A stretch of DNA of 64,000 nt from Ceratodon purpureus (lineage: Eukaryota; Streptophyta; Bryopsida; Pseudoditrichales; Ditrichaceae), in the NCBI GenBank assembly GCA_014871385.1, contig CM026426.1:95400238-95464237 (forward strand), read 5' to 3'. Made by a program: the position numbers and the translations under genes. Under the pieces are notes generated by a model that was not told where the DNA came from, made no database searches, and saw only the letters and a program-made list of their open reading frames with translations. Positions 11,506 to 23,234 of the stretch are shown piece by piece (position 1 is the first letter of the stretch; the number at the start of each line of letters is the position of its first letter).

Positions 11506-12814
11506 GGAACTTACTTAGAAACAAAAAACCAAGCTTTGACTCCCTTGAATTGGCTTGCACAGCCATCACTCCAAACTAGATGCCGCTTTGGGATGTTATT
11601 TGCAGCAACCAAATCAGCCCAATGAAGCATCAGGCAATGTTGCACATAGAGGGAATCGTGACACCGGTCGTCACTAATGTAATAGTGATACTGGGTATTT
11701 AGCCTCTTTGCCTGCGTGTCTTGAGCTAGGTCGTAACTGTCATTGACCTGGTAAGTGATGTGAACCAATATCGTACACTGGAAGCTGAACCAGTGCTGCG
11801 ATTGAATTTCTGACTGTCCTTTGAAACTATAGTTCTCTGCGAAGTCGATTAGACTGAGAATCTCCCCTTTCTTGAGATCTTGGAGTGACTGCTTGTACTG
11901 CGTATCTTGCCAACGTGCAACGAATTGATGCCAGACGAACTGCTTGATCTTTGGACCAGCGTAGAGTAGAAATTCTCTAGGAATCGTAATCTTATGCTCC
12001 AACCGAATCACTCGCTTTGGATCGCCTTTACGCGTCTTAGAACTTGTAGAAACCAACTCGAAACGTTTCCACGACATTGTATTCTGGTTCAAGGGATCAA
12101 GCTCTCGGTCACAAAGAGGAATTAGATCGAACCCACATTCCTTGCACTCCCCCTTCAGGCACTTTTAAGAATGCCATTCACAGTTTGGTAACCGCGGACA
12201 TAAAGTCTGCTCCCAAAGTTCGCTGCTCCGTTTGTACCTGCAGTTTCACAACAGACCAGAGAATCCAAATCAATATAGACTTAGCACAGAGATCGATGCA
12301 TAACTATAGAGCCTCGGTTTATAGTACTAGTTGTTTATTTCTTGCATGGTTTAATGTCTAGTACAATACAGAGAAAGAATGAAACCAGCCGGATGTACAA
12401 TGACATTAAACTAAGCAATGTTGTGTACCTGTGTTGAGCCACCTGGCAGGATACCAGACCTTCCCTCGTTGTCAAAGATCTGAAATTTGTGCATAGACTT
12501 GCACAGCCACATCCACACCTAGTCTCCCCTTCCTCAAAGTGAACCTTGTTTGCTCGCATGTTCATAAAACCGACCGTTATCTCCTGCATTTCTTGATGAT
12601 ATCTGCAGCAACAAGTGTTAAAATCTGTAAGGCGCTTCACAAAAAATGGTTTCAATCGCTTGAAGGCCCCATAGGATATAGAGGTATCCCTGTTAGCCGC
12701 TCGGAATTTGGTGTAGAAATCCAGCTGCACAAACAACGATGTTGACAAGTTAGACCACAGAACATACAATTCAGTTTTTCAGAAGTAAGAGTTCTCATAG
12801 AGTTGCGATGTCCA

Positions 12815-13135
12815 TTTTCAGGACCCTATACCGTTCCTTAGTTCCTTTAGTCTGTATTCAGGACTCTCTTATCCTTTACCACTCCTTAGTCCGTTATCCT
12901 ATACCACTCCTTAGTCCGTCTCTTCAGGACTTTGTCCAAGCACCTCCAGACTTCAAACAAAGCAGTTAGTAAAGGAATTCAAACAAAACAGATCCAGACT
13001 CTACAATGCCCAGGAAAGGATTCTGAATTGGAACGGAGTAAAGGACTACATTACATCATCAAAGAACTCCAGGACTTCTCATAGACCATCTCATCAGTCC
13101 CGATCAGATTGTGTGGACTCTATCTATAAAAGGAA
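12815..13135. repeat. AGTCC-rich repeat tract, inverted relative to 6000-6470
   Basis: Contains CTTAGTCCGT, ACTCCTTAGTCC, TTCAGGACT and CCAGACTTC words in irregular tandem, the reverse-complement vocabulary of the 6.0-6.5 kb tract. It lies in intron 1 of the minus-strand DDE-like gene. Confidence 0.45.
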
Positions 13136-14301
13136 AAGGAACACCCAGATGCAACGATCCATACGTAACTGACTTCTAAGGCAAAAGACAGAGAGACTTC
13201 TAAGACAGAGAGCTAAAAGGATGTAATCCGATCAGGATGGTAGTTCAGGAAACATCAGGAGTAAACCTACACCTCTAATCCGTGAATTTCTTAATGACTC
13301 TTAAACGAACAACACTCATCGTACAAGACTTATCAATGTTTCTTAATTGGACAACAGAGGCCACCCATAGGATCAATAACGGACCAACGGGAATTTGAAG
13401 GAAACAGATCATTCCAGTGTGAAGGCACTTACCTCGCTCTCCTCCAGCCAATGTGTAGGATGAAAATTTTTTGTCTTGTAACCGGTCCTCTTGTTTCTGA
13501 CGTCCTTCTTGCACGGGGAGACACGGGTTTCGTCTGTCCACCAAGAAATCACTCGATCCACCACGCATTCCTCCAAGGCATCTTTTCGCTTGCGCCTATA
13601 AATCTTTGCCCACAACTCTCCGTCGCTTCGGTCATTCAACAAAGATCGTCGTTGTATTGCGCGTCGAACAGTACGCTTGTTCATTCCGACACAGGTAGCA
13701 GCGGCGCGCATGCACCTATCATCGCCAATTGATATTACTGCAGCTTCAATCACGTTTCTTGCAAGAAACCTGTCCTTCCCAATCCCATATTTGAGCCCTG
13801 ACCAGGCCTCAGCAAGTCCGTCACATACTACTCGAGACAGCTCTAATTGACGTCGTTTCGAAACATACTCTGGAACAACGTTTTCAAGAACTGGCTGCTC
13901 AATCAACTTCTGGAAAAAGACCCTCTGATATTCTTCGCCCCTCGTCGCCGTTTCTTCTGAAAGACGGTATGCTACTCTCTTTGCATGCGCTGTGGCCGCC
14001 CTATGCAATAGGAGGCCGCGAAGGCACTCTGCGTTATCAACAGAGGCTGCTAACGACTACGATGCCTCACGACGAATCCTCTCCAACTCTCGATTCTTTC
14101 TTCTACATTGGGTGTTCTTGAGCCTCGCTTCTTGAACCTTTGTTATATCAACAACCTGACACCGCTTAGTACTCTTACGCGACGAAGTCATAACCCTCAT
14201 AGGCTGATCCTAACCCTACGACGTTTTGGTAAACCCCTCAAAACAGACCTGGAGCTCAGCAGCAATTTAAGTATCTCTCAGATGTTACTTAATCTAATTA
14301 A

Positions 14302-14313
14302 CCCCTAAAGCAT
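14302..14313 (+). repeat. piggyBac left terminal inverted repeat
   Basis: CCCCTAAAGCAT, flanked outside by TTAA. It pairs with 21041-21052; identity is lost at the thirteenth base (T here, C in the complement of the right end). Confidence 0.9.
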
Positions 14314-16089
14314 TTGGCCATAAAATCCCAAATTCTGCCTCAAATCTGCCCTGTTTTAGTTCAAGGTAAAATTTTGCAAATTCAAACGTATTTAGGAGTA
14401 TGTAACCGTAGGATCTAGTAAAAGACTTGTATATGTATGTGTACACAAAATTTCAGAATCAGATTCTTAACCATTTGCGAGATCATAAGCTTTGAAGTTG
14501 AGTGAAAAGTTTTTTTTGTTACTGCCCGACAAGGACAGCCACCCTTCAAAGGGTGAAACAGTCACCCTATTGAGCTCATGTTGATGGAGTGACATCGGAT
14601 TTTCATTAGAAAGTGAGTTGGGAGTATGCTCCCAAAATTTGAGATTCATACGATATAGAGAAGTATAGGAAAACCACATTTCAAGTGATGAGGGTCAAGG
14701 AAGAGGCATATACATTGCTTATTTTTGGACACTACAAATGGCTTACCTAAACTTCTCATTCTCAAGATCCAAACGGTGAGAACATCCATTGTTACTAAAA
14801 TGAAATTGTAGTGAAAAAAAAATCATAAAATAATAAAATCCGAAAGAGATATGAATTTTAGAGCATGTAATGTGATTTAGGAGGTCAAAATCATGTAGGG
14901 CAGTGATTGAAAAATGGGTGGAGAAGGAGACCCGAGATAAGGTATGAAAATTATAACTCCCAACTAATGAATAAGGAAGATTGAAGATGAATGCATTGTC
15001 ATCAGCTTTTCAATTTCAACAAAAGTGACATACAAATTGGGAGCCAAAGGAGCCGTTGCAGGAGAGGGGCTGTGGGTGGTGCCATGTGGCAAATCACAGC
15101 CAACCAATAATTCCCAAATTCCTCCCCCCAATCAGCAGCCTCTGCCCTTGGCCGCCCATTTTCACATTCTCCTGGAGTTCAGCCCCAGCCCCAGCCCAGC
15201 CCATCCCATCCCCCGCCCCTGCCCTTCCCCTCCCTTCCCTCGCCTTTCCCCTCCCTTCCCCCGCCCTTTCCCGTCCTTCCTCACCCTGGCTCCCTCCCGG
15301 CCCCTACCCAACCCCCGCCCAACCCCCGCCCTGACCCTGAGAACTCACCCCCGCCCTGATCGCCATGCCCTTGGGCCCCGTGCTCCTCCTGCCAACCCCG
15401 CTCCCACTCCTCTGCGAGCCCATAATCACCTGCATGGGTCCCCACCTCACCATGTCAATCACATGGGATGTGCATGGGTACCCATACCGGCCTTCCCCAC
15501 CCACCCTAGTCTGCATTTTTATTTTTTTTGAGAACTCTCACAGTCCTCTCAGCAAAACAGTCTGCAAAACCAGAAGAGAGGACAGACCTCTCGGTGTCCA
15601 CCCTCTCCAATATTTTTTTAAAAACAAAATGAAATGATTTGTAATAATTTCAGAGTTGTTCCATTGAAGAAGAAGGATAAAAAAAAAAAAAATTTAAAAA
15701 AAATTTAAAAAAAAATTTAAAAAAAAAAAAAAAAAAAACAAGGGGAAAAATACGCAAAAAATAAGTAAAAAATGAAACACGTGAGAAAGGGAAGTTCATT
15801 TATTTTTATAAAATTTGGTACTACTTACTCAATAATTTGTACAAGACTAAAGAGCATGTGATTTGTTGAATTGAAGGATAACACTACCATTTCATTTACA
15901 AGTATTTGGTCTATGATAAAAAAATGAAGTTTGCTCTTGAAGATAAAGTAGAAAATAAGAGGGAGTATTGTTCTACTACAATAAGTGGAAATCATAATTC
16001 ATTATAAACCAAGAAGCAATGGACATTTACTCTACTTTACACATATAAAACCACATAGAGGAGGTTTAGGGTAAACTCACGGTACTGTT

Positions 16090-18939
16090 TTAGATATTCA
16101 TGTGGAATTCCTCAAAACAATTCGGATTCCGCCAACACATGAATTGTCCACCGCATTGAAAACAATACGTGCGGACCGCCCGTGCTCTGCATACGACGCA
16201 CGTTCTTCTCAACTCTGAATGGGATAATATGTGAACACGAGGTTGATGTGCTCGAATAGCAGCCTCCCGGTCCGATCGAACTTCGTAGCCTTGGAGAAGT
16301 TCTTCGCATAGCTTCGTCTTGAATTGCAAATGAGTCATGGGTGACTCTATAATTCTCTCCCGAGAAATCAGACTGAGATACATCACGTACATATTGACAA
16401 TCGTTGTATCTACCAAAAACCAAAATACACGGTGCCACCACTTGTGGCTTCGTGTTTGGCTAGAGTATGATGCACGAAGTTGGTCCGCCACATCGACCCC
16501 GCGCATGAACTTGGTATATTCGACCAACACCGGAGATGTTGGAATATCCTCTCGAATGGCTCCGTTTCTTTGTGGCACTACAACTTGCGGTTCCTCTGGA
16601 GAAGATATAGGATTAGCATGCGGGGACAATAAAAGGACTGGTCGCTTGTCCTTCCACATGACACATGCCATGCCCCTATCGCGATGCATCCTCCACTCTA
16701 TGAACCCTTGTGGCGATCTCCTAAAATTCCCCGCCGTCTTCAAATACGTAGGCAATCCCACACGATTAGATCGAGCTGTACCTGTTGCATACATACCCAT
16801 TGACGCTAGTTCTCTAAATAAAGGCACCGATGTAAAATAATTATCCATAACAACACAATGCCCCCGATTTTGCAGGCCTTCTATCAGTCTTAGAACAACT
16901 CTATGTGGTACACTGGGTCCAGCTCGACCTAAATCCAGAACAATCTGTTCCTCAATGTCCCGACCACAGTAGATATCAAAATTGTAAACGAATTTTGATT
17001 TTGAATCAGCAAGTCACCAAACCTTGATGCCCCACTTCTGTGGCTTTTTAGGCATGTACTGCCTCGCAGGGCAATAGGATCCTTTATATCGAATCATCAT
17101 CTCATCTATGGTAATATATTCACCTAACGCCCACTCCCGCATGCATGCTTCCCTAATATCATTCACAAGCCATCTAACTTGTCTCATTTTATCAAATCCA
17201 ACTTGACCCCGCTCAATATGATCATATTGTTGTGGATCGGTAACATGCATAGACCTTCTCAATTCCCGAAACCGTGAGAGAGTCATTATGTTCGAAATAA
17301 TGGGGCAATGGAAAATAGATCCTGCCTTCTCCCAATATGTCTTCATATTCGGTTGCTTCTTCATTCCCATGTAGATATGGATAGCTAAAAATGCTCTGAA
17401 ATCTGCCATTGTCATAGGCATCCAATTTCTCCCCCCCATTGTATTTCCAACCACGTCTATAATGCAGTTTGCATATCGATTGGTTTCCCTTTGAATATTC
17501 CGGAGTACATTGTAAGGCCAAAAAAGTTCCCACAATTGCAATACTGTGGGAATAGCTTGGAAGAAACGAGTAGTTCCACTAATTTCACGAAAGATAATTG
17601 GAATTGGCTCATAAGTGTGATGCTCTTGCCCCCAAAATTCGTCTCCATATTCATTCCTTACATTGTCCTCCATGACCTCTTCATGTTCTTCTCCACCCAT
17701 CTCTCCAACACTCTCATGCTCACTTTCATAATAATCGTCAGAACTTAGTGAATTGTCACTAAGTTCTGCAACAAAGGCTCCTACCCTCCTAACCCTCCGT
17801 CGCACGGCTTGCCTTACCACCACATTGGGAATTGCATTATCCCTCCCAAAATTCTCATTTCCCTCTCCATGGCCATCTTCATTTGCATCTCCAAAGTCCA
17901 CATTGATAAATGCCCCTATTCCCAAAGAACCCTCATCCCCTTCACTCACATGACCATCAAAATACCCCCCCATCCCAGCTTCACCATCCCGTACTCCCCC
18001 TTCACCCCTAGCATGTCCTTCCAAAGCCCCATCCCCCATGGCCATCCCCCCTCCCATCTCCCATCCACTCCCATCCCCAGCAACAGACCCTCCCTGATCC
18101 CCTATCCCGACCCCGCACTGACCCGACCTCAACCCTTCTTCACCCGACCCCGCCCTGGCCCCTTTTTCAAGTGTCCCCGCCCTTTCCCCCCGCTCACCCG
18201 TCCTCTCACTCCCCTCTCCACCCGTTGTCGACGTCGGAAGTTCCTCACCCGTCCTGGCCAGAACAGCTTGACCGCCCGTTTCCTCCCTTGCCCCGTGAGA
18301 GCTTGTCCCCGCCCCAGCCCGTTCTCCTCCCAACGCCGCAACGACTCCCACTGTTGCCCGTTGCACAGATTCATTCCCCTCTACTCCCTCTCCCGCCCGT
18401 ACTCGAATTTGCTCCTCTCCACCTCTCTCTCCTCCCGCTTCTACAGTGGACACCGCGCCCTCTCCATCACCTATGCATGCACCTCTCATGCCCTCACCAA
18501 TTCTCCCTCTTTCTTGTTCTTCCTCCACCATTATTTTTGTAGGTGATCTCCTTCGTTTTTGTCTCAATGAAGATGGCTTGTGGAGAAGTTCTGGAGGCCA
18601 GGTAAGATACTCTAAACCACCTCCCTGCAGTTCTCTTTCATCACTCTGAGAGTCAGATTCACCCTCACAAGAGGACTCTCTCCCCCATCCTTCATCATTT
18701 GTGTGATCATTTTCTAAAATCTCGTCTAACCCAAGCAGTTCTCTGACAGTCATATTCCTTACAAGAGCCCTCTCTGCTTCTGACATTGGTGGTGGTTGAC
18801 GTCGAGGTGGGGACTGGATTACAGGAGCAACGGGGGGAAGTGGAGGTGATGAGGGAGGAGGTATGTGGTTGTTGGATAGCCGTGCACTGCGTCGCACGAC
18901 TTCGGCGTGATGCCTGTACCGTCTCCCTCTCGGAGCCAT
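16090..18939 (-). pseudogene. piggyBac transposase (DDE_Tnp_1_7), one in-frame TGA
   Basis: Would catalyse cut-and-paste transposition at TTAA. The frame runs from ATG 18939 to 16090, 950 codons including the stop, and is continuous except for TGA at 17014-17016 between GIKVW and LADSKSK. Residues ~1-400 are low-complexity: Pro-rich, then Gly/Glu-rich, then acidic. The catalytic domain begins near residue 440 (TTRFFQAIPTVLQLWELFWP). Expected acidic residues are present in ITIDEMMIRYKG (~D612), VVMDNYFTSVPLF (~D699) and FMRGVDVADQL (~D816). The C-terminus is the usual Cys-rich finger (CVVCRARAVRTYCFQCGGQF). It lies inside a complete element with perfect termini, so decay appears recent. The single stop prevents a full-length product unless read through; with so little other damage, mobilisation in trans is possible. 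Confidence 0.9.
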
Positions 18940-21040
18940 GGCAACACTGCTGCAACGTCGACCTCAGAAACTCCGCTGCAACGTCGACCTCAGAAACTCC
19001 GACCTCGAAACCGTGACAACAATAGCCGGTGTAGTGAAGCTGGACTCGCCTTAGCTCAGTGTATTCTTAGAGGTATGACTTCTATCTGCTTTGCTTTAGA
19101 GTCTGGAATCTGCACCATAAAGCAGTTGTGGAGGGATTTTGACTATCCCATAACGAAATAGCATTCAATTCCATGCAAAATATGTGCTGCTGACCCTGCA
19201 GAACAGCAGATAGAACCACAAACTTCTCATATAGCGAGACAACGTTTGCCTATTTCAACAGATGTCAAGATTTGTTGTTTTCTAGATGTATTTGGTACAG
19301 AAGCGATGGTGATGTCTAAGCTTTGGTAAGAAGTGCAGTTTCCTGACGAGTGTGATACTGGCAGGTCTACACAGTTCCTTTCACAATGTTACCTCTTTCA
19401 GCTGTGGAAGTGGCCCCCGCCCTTCCCGCCGCTGCAGTCAAGCTCGAAGTCGAACGACCTGCCCCGTTGCAGTGCCGCTGTATCCCCTCCTTGCAGAAGC
19501 CGGATCACTTATCGAAGAAACCTTCGATGACACTCCTCACCATGACAACGCATGCATGAGCTCCGACCTGAAGCCGCCCTCCTCTTGCACCCAGCCGGTA
19601 CTGTGACTCCTCCGCTGCAAGTCGGCAATTTATTTCACCTTGTTCATGTTGATTGACGTCATCGGATTCCATCCCTCGATTGTCATCGGATTCCAATGTT
19701 ACTAGCTCCCAATGTTTCCCCCAGAAAGTCAACACCTGCAGAAGCCGACTTGGTATATGCTCATCACCTGCGGAAGCGGACCTGGTAGATGCTTCCGAAT
19801 TCCTTTGTCGAGATTGACTGCGTCTGCAGACTTGCAAGGCTTTCTCGGCCAGTGTACTACGGTAGTACACCATCCACAAATGGAAAGAGTTGAAGAATGT
19901 CCAAACTTGCAGAGAGCGAGTTTTACAGTGGTTGATGTATTAGCCTCCGGAGCACCCTCGATCAGTTCGGACGAGGTACGAGGTCTGCAGTCCACTAGTA
20001 CTAACATGTCTATTTTGTGATTGGCTTTCATTATGAAGTTACTGTACGTATTTGCTTCCGTAACTCAGAGATGTTATAACTTATGGATAAGCTGAAGGGC
20101 ATGTTCCAGAAGGAATCTAAAAAATCTTCCGGTTTCTGTCTCATCTTCTGTAAAATTCATGTGGCTGTATTCCCATGCAATCTGAAGGTGAGCAGTCTTA
20201 GATAATTTTCACACCCAATGACCTGTGTGTTGCTTGTTTAGACCTGGCATGCAATTGTGTGCTCGACCTGGCATGCAATTTAGCCGTTTCTGCCGGTTGA
20301 GAGGAGACTTGTTCTGCGCTTGTGCTTTGCAGCATTTTCAGTTTCAAAGTAGATTTTTCTGTTTTGTTATAAGTTGCAGGCCTTGCTAGGTCTCCGCAGT
20401 ATGGAAATAATAGAGCAGCAGCCTTATCAAAACAGTCCTGTATTTGATTTCTTTCATTTGCAGTTCTAGTGAGATTCTGGTTATGTTACACTATTTTGAA
20501 CAAATCAGTAAATGGTGGATATTGTGTATTGAAGAACATGGTGTACAATTGTGAGGTTGGATTCCCTTTTTACACCCTTTTTACAAATTGTGAGAATCAA
20601 TTTGTTTGCAGCCTACTCCACTGTGTTCAATAATTGCAACTTTGTCTTGCATATCTTGGAAATTTGTGTAGTTCTAGGGGAGACTTCACTGACACTGTCA
20701 ACCGTTTGGAATCCCATGACAGTGAACACCATTTTTAGTCCCTCTCTGCACCCTCTCAAAATGCTGCCCAACCCTTTATTCAAACCTCCTTCCCTCCAAG
20801 TTGGGCAGAATTCATACCCAACTCCCATTGGCCACACACCTGCCCCAGCTGCCCTGAATTGAATTTTCATCTTTCACCTTGAATTATTTCCAACACACAA
20901 ATCCGATGGAAGTAAAATTTGGTCTTGTTAGAAAGATATGAGAATTTCCCATGTTGTGCCAAAGTTACAGCTACATCCGGTAAAAACTGAGTCATAGGGA
21001 GCCTGCCCAATGCCAAAATCATACCAAAAGTGCTGAGTTG

Positions 21041-21052
21041 ATGCTTTAGGGG
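21041..21052 (-). repeat. piggyBac right terminal inverted repeat
   Basis: ATGCTTTAGGGG, the exact reverse complement of the left repeat, followed by TTAA at 21053-21056. Confidence 0.9.
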
Positions 21053-21056
21053 TTAA

Positions 21057-22164
21057 GCTCTAAATATCACTCAAAAAAACTGCACTATCACTCATCTTTT
21101 GGACCGTGACAATGACGTTGAAAATTAGATAGTCTTCGAAGCTGAACCTGCATCGACTCCCCTGCATGCAACCTCGCTATTGTTAAAAATCTGAACCAAA
21201 ATCAACTGTATAAAGAAAGAGCGAAAAAAGCCACCACACAAAACAGAAGAGACATAATTGACCGGAGCAAATTGTGGACGTCAAGTGTTACCAAGAAGTC
21301 GACTTCATTTCTGTAACAACTCGGCGTGCATCATTTGTACTTCGGTGTTTCCACCGTGATCTTTCCAAGTATCATACCCATGGCTGCACCAACTTTGTTT
21401 ACAGCTGCCTGACTACCAACCCTGCATATCAAATGAAAGTTCACAGAACACAAATCAGCCATTGGAAATTGTTTCATCAGAAAATCCCAATACAATATTA
21501 TAAAACCTTCAAAAGGTAAGCGAAATGAATATTCAATTTAGCAGACACAGGTTCCACGTTCCCATTCAGGAAGAAAACAAGAAAAAGTTATTCACAAGAA
21601 GAACTAGCAAACAAAAACTTACATCAACACAACAGCAAAAACAAATGCGAGAATAAAAAGTCCATCCTCAGCCATAGAAAGCATAACAAAAAACTCCCTA
21701 AATCCGACTTGCCTTTGTTTCTACCCGGCTTCACAGCCACAATCGCATGCTTAACCCAATTGAAGCTCATCGGCTTGCGAAGAAACTGATCTCCGATGCA
21801 TGCAAAACCCTGATTGTTCCCGCGAGAGAGACAAAGTCTACACTGTTCATTTCCTCATGCGAGCTACGAGCCGTTGATGAAGGCCAGGCACTAACCCCTA
21901 AACCCGACATCTCATCTTGCCTACATATCCTGTCTCTGTACATGTAGGTAGCCGCAAATGTCCATCTTTTAAATGTTGCTTATAAGGACCTCACGGATTT
22001 AGAAAGTGACACAGTTGGAAGACCATAGCCCTAATCCCTCGTTCATTTGATTTTCCAAACTTCAGAAAGATTGTTTTACAAAACAGTTAAGATTTTTAAC
22101 TTAAGATATATCTTATTATCACGACAATTAAAAAAAAATTAAAAAAAAAAAACTAAACTGTTTC
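21057..22164. other. Flank of piggyBac, contains SOUL-like exon only
   Basis: Apart from the exon at 21331-21421 (minus), no convincing frame is seen. Minus-strand sequence 21950-21680 could be a 5' exon or leader of that gene, with a possible GTAGAA donor near 21725. Confidence 0.4.
21331..21421 (-). pseudogene. SOUL/heme-binding-like exon fragment
   Basis: After an acceptor (ATATGCAG) the minus strand reads a short exon ending GMILGKITVETPKYK, then TGA at 21331-21333. MGM-[VI]-x-GKI-[ST]-VETPKY is the characteristic N-terminal signature of plant SOUL/HBP-type heme-binding proteins. The expected continuation, which leads to a YEIRKYP-like segment, is absent downstream, and the frame shifts at the TGA, so this is a fragment or dying gene. 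The piggyBac element begins 280 bp further downstream. The rest of the family domain is not in the window, so function cannot be inferred for this copy. Confidence 0.45.
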
Positions 22165-22830
22165 AAACCCCAAGAAGATGGACTACGGACCCCAGGTACA
22201 TGGATTGGAGACCCCAGGCACAGGGACTGGGGACCCCAGGTACATGGATTGGGGACCCCAGGCACATGGATTAGGAACCCCATACCCATGGACTGGGGAC
22301 CCCAGGCCCTTGGACTGGGATTGTTACTCTAAAAAACTTGAACTCACATGCAATGATTGAAAATAAGAGGTTTGGAATTTAGTTTAATAGGCTATATATG
22401 TATGAAGATTATGTATTCCTACTTACAATCCTAAAAAGTAAATTAAAAAAAGTAAAAACTGAAAAAAGATGGACTGGGCACCCCAGGCACTGGGACTGGG
22501 CACCCCAGGCCCTGGGACTGGGGACCCCAGGCCCTTGGACTTGGATTGTTACTCTAAAAAACTTGAACTCACATGCAATGATTGAAAATAAGAGGTTTGG
22601 AATTTAGTTTAATAGGCTATATATGTATGAAGATTATGTATTCCTACTTACAATCCTAAAAAGTAAATTAAAAAAAGTAAAAACTGAAAAAAGATGGACT
22701 GGGCACCCCAGGCACTGGGACAGGGCACCCCAGGCACTGGGACTGGAGACCCCAGGCCCATGGACTGGAGACCCATGGCCGTTGGACTGAGATTGTTACT
22801 CTAGAAAACTTGAAGTCACATGCAATGATT
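22165..22830. repeat. Nested tandem repeat: GGACTGGGGACCCCAGGC minisatellite inside ~225-250-bp units
   Basis: Three large units each contain a block of 15-20-bp repeats (variants of TGGACTGGGGACCCCAGGC, at 22180-22320, 22470-22545 and 22695-22790) followed by a conserved AT-rich arm beginning TTGTTACTCTAAAAAACTTG. The arms start at 22321, 22546 and 22793, so the period is 225 and 247 bp; the difference is extra short units. Frames reading Gly-Asp-Pro-Arg repeats are by-products. Confidence 0.85.
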
Positions 22831-23234
22831 GAAAACATGAGGTTTGGAATTTAGTTTAATTGGCTATATATGTATGAAGATTATGTAAAGGTTCCTTATA
22901 ATTGTATGAGCTATAGCCTATATGTCAGATGTACACACCCTCGAGTTCCATCCTAACAAAAATTTCAAATAGTAAATTAATTGCGAAGAGGAAGATTGTT
23001 TTATTCAACTAAAATACACATGAAATACATTTTAAGTCCATAGAATTTAATGTATTTTTACATGCTCAACATATTTAAGAATACGCATATAAGGTGAGCC
23101 GTTAGAATATCACACGTAGGGCAAAGGGCTAATAATTTTCTTTCTTTGCGACATTATTAAAAATCATTTTAATACGGTTTTCATCTGTTTATGTATTCTC
23201 CATTGTTTGTAAAGATCATTCAATGATAATTTTT
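22831..23234. other. AT-rich spacer
   Basis: Nothing supportable is seen between the two tandem arrays. Confidence 0.5.

Larger units (their letters stand above)
9477..14200 (-). pseudogene. Four-exon DDE-like (RNase H-fold?) protein of unrecognised family, degenerate
   Basis: Reading the minus strand: exon 1 14200-13433 (donor GTAAGTG, phase 0), exon 2 from 12724 (acceptor GTGCAG) to about 12430, exon 3 about 12165-11515 (donor GTAAGT), exon 4 10518-9477. Exon 1 carries a basic N-terminus and a helix-turn-helix-like stretch (CVGMNKRTVRRAIQRRSLL). Exons 2-3 carry Cys clusters (NTCCCRYH, CGCGCASLC, CLKGECKECG). Exon 3 ends in HLVWSDGCASQFKGVKAWFF and exon 4 continues with DWNYWGTGHGKGPHDGAG; the conserved Asp/His-Gly-Asp spacing resembles a DDE nuclease core, an inference. 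Exon 4 ends with an acidic Ser/Asp tail. In-frame stops at 14057-14059 (TAG) and 10092-10094 (TGA) make this copy unlikely to function. A piggyBac element sits ~100 bp upstream of the ATG. It could be a domesticated transposase or an unclassified transposon. Confidence 0.6.
14298..21056 (-). mobile_element. Complete piggyBac-superfamily DNA transposon with TTAA duplications
   Basis: The element proper is 14302-21052 (6,751 bp). Its left end reads CCCCTAAAGCAT and its right end reads ATGCTTTAGGGG, a perfect 12-bp terminal inverted repeat. TTAA lies immediately outside at 14298-14301 and 21053-21056. TTAA target choice, C-rich termini and an internal piggyBac-like transposase on the minus strand are the three hallmarks of the superfamily. 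About 1.8 kb of non-coding DNA precedes and 2.1 kb follows the transposase, long for the family. 15180-15370 is a C-rich low-complexity block and 15680-15740 is A-rich. The insertion lies ~100 bp 5' of the ATG of the minus-strand DDE-like gene and ~280 bp from a SOUL-like exon, so it may have separated those genes from regulatory sequence. Confidence 0.92.

Noticed and set aside
15025..15531. Pro-rich plus-strand ORF within piggyBac
   Set aside because: Arises from a C-rich low-complexity block; overlapping frames on both strands are equally open.
17014..17016. Programmed TGA recoding (selenocysteine or readthrough)
   Set aside because: Similar isolated stops occur in several unrelated pseudogenes here, so ordinary decay is simpler; no recoding element seen.
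17809..18546. 245-codon plus-strand ORF
   Set aside because: Antisense shadow of the Gly/Glu-rich N-terminus of the piggyBac transposase.
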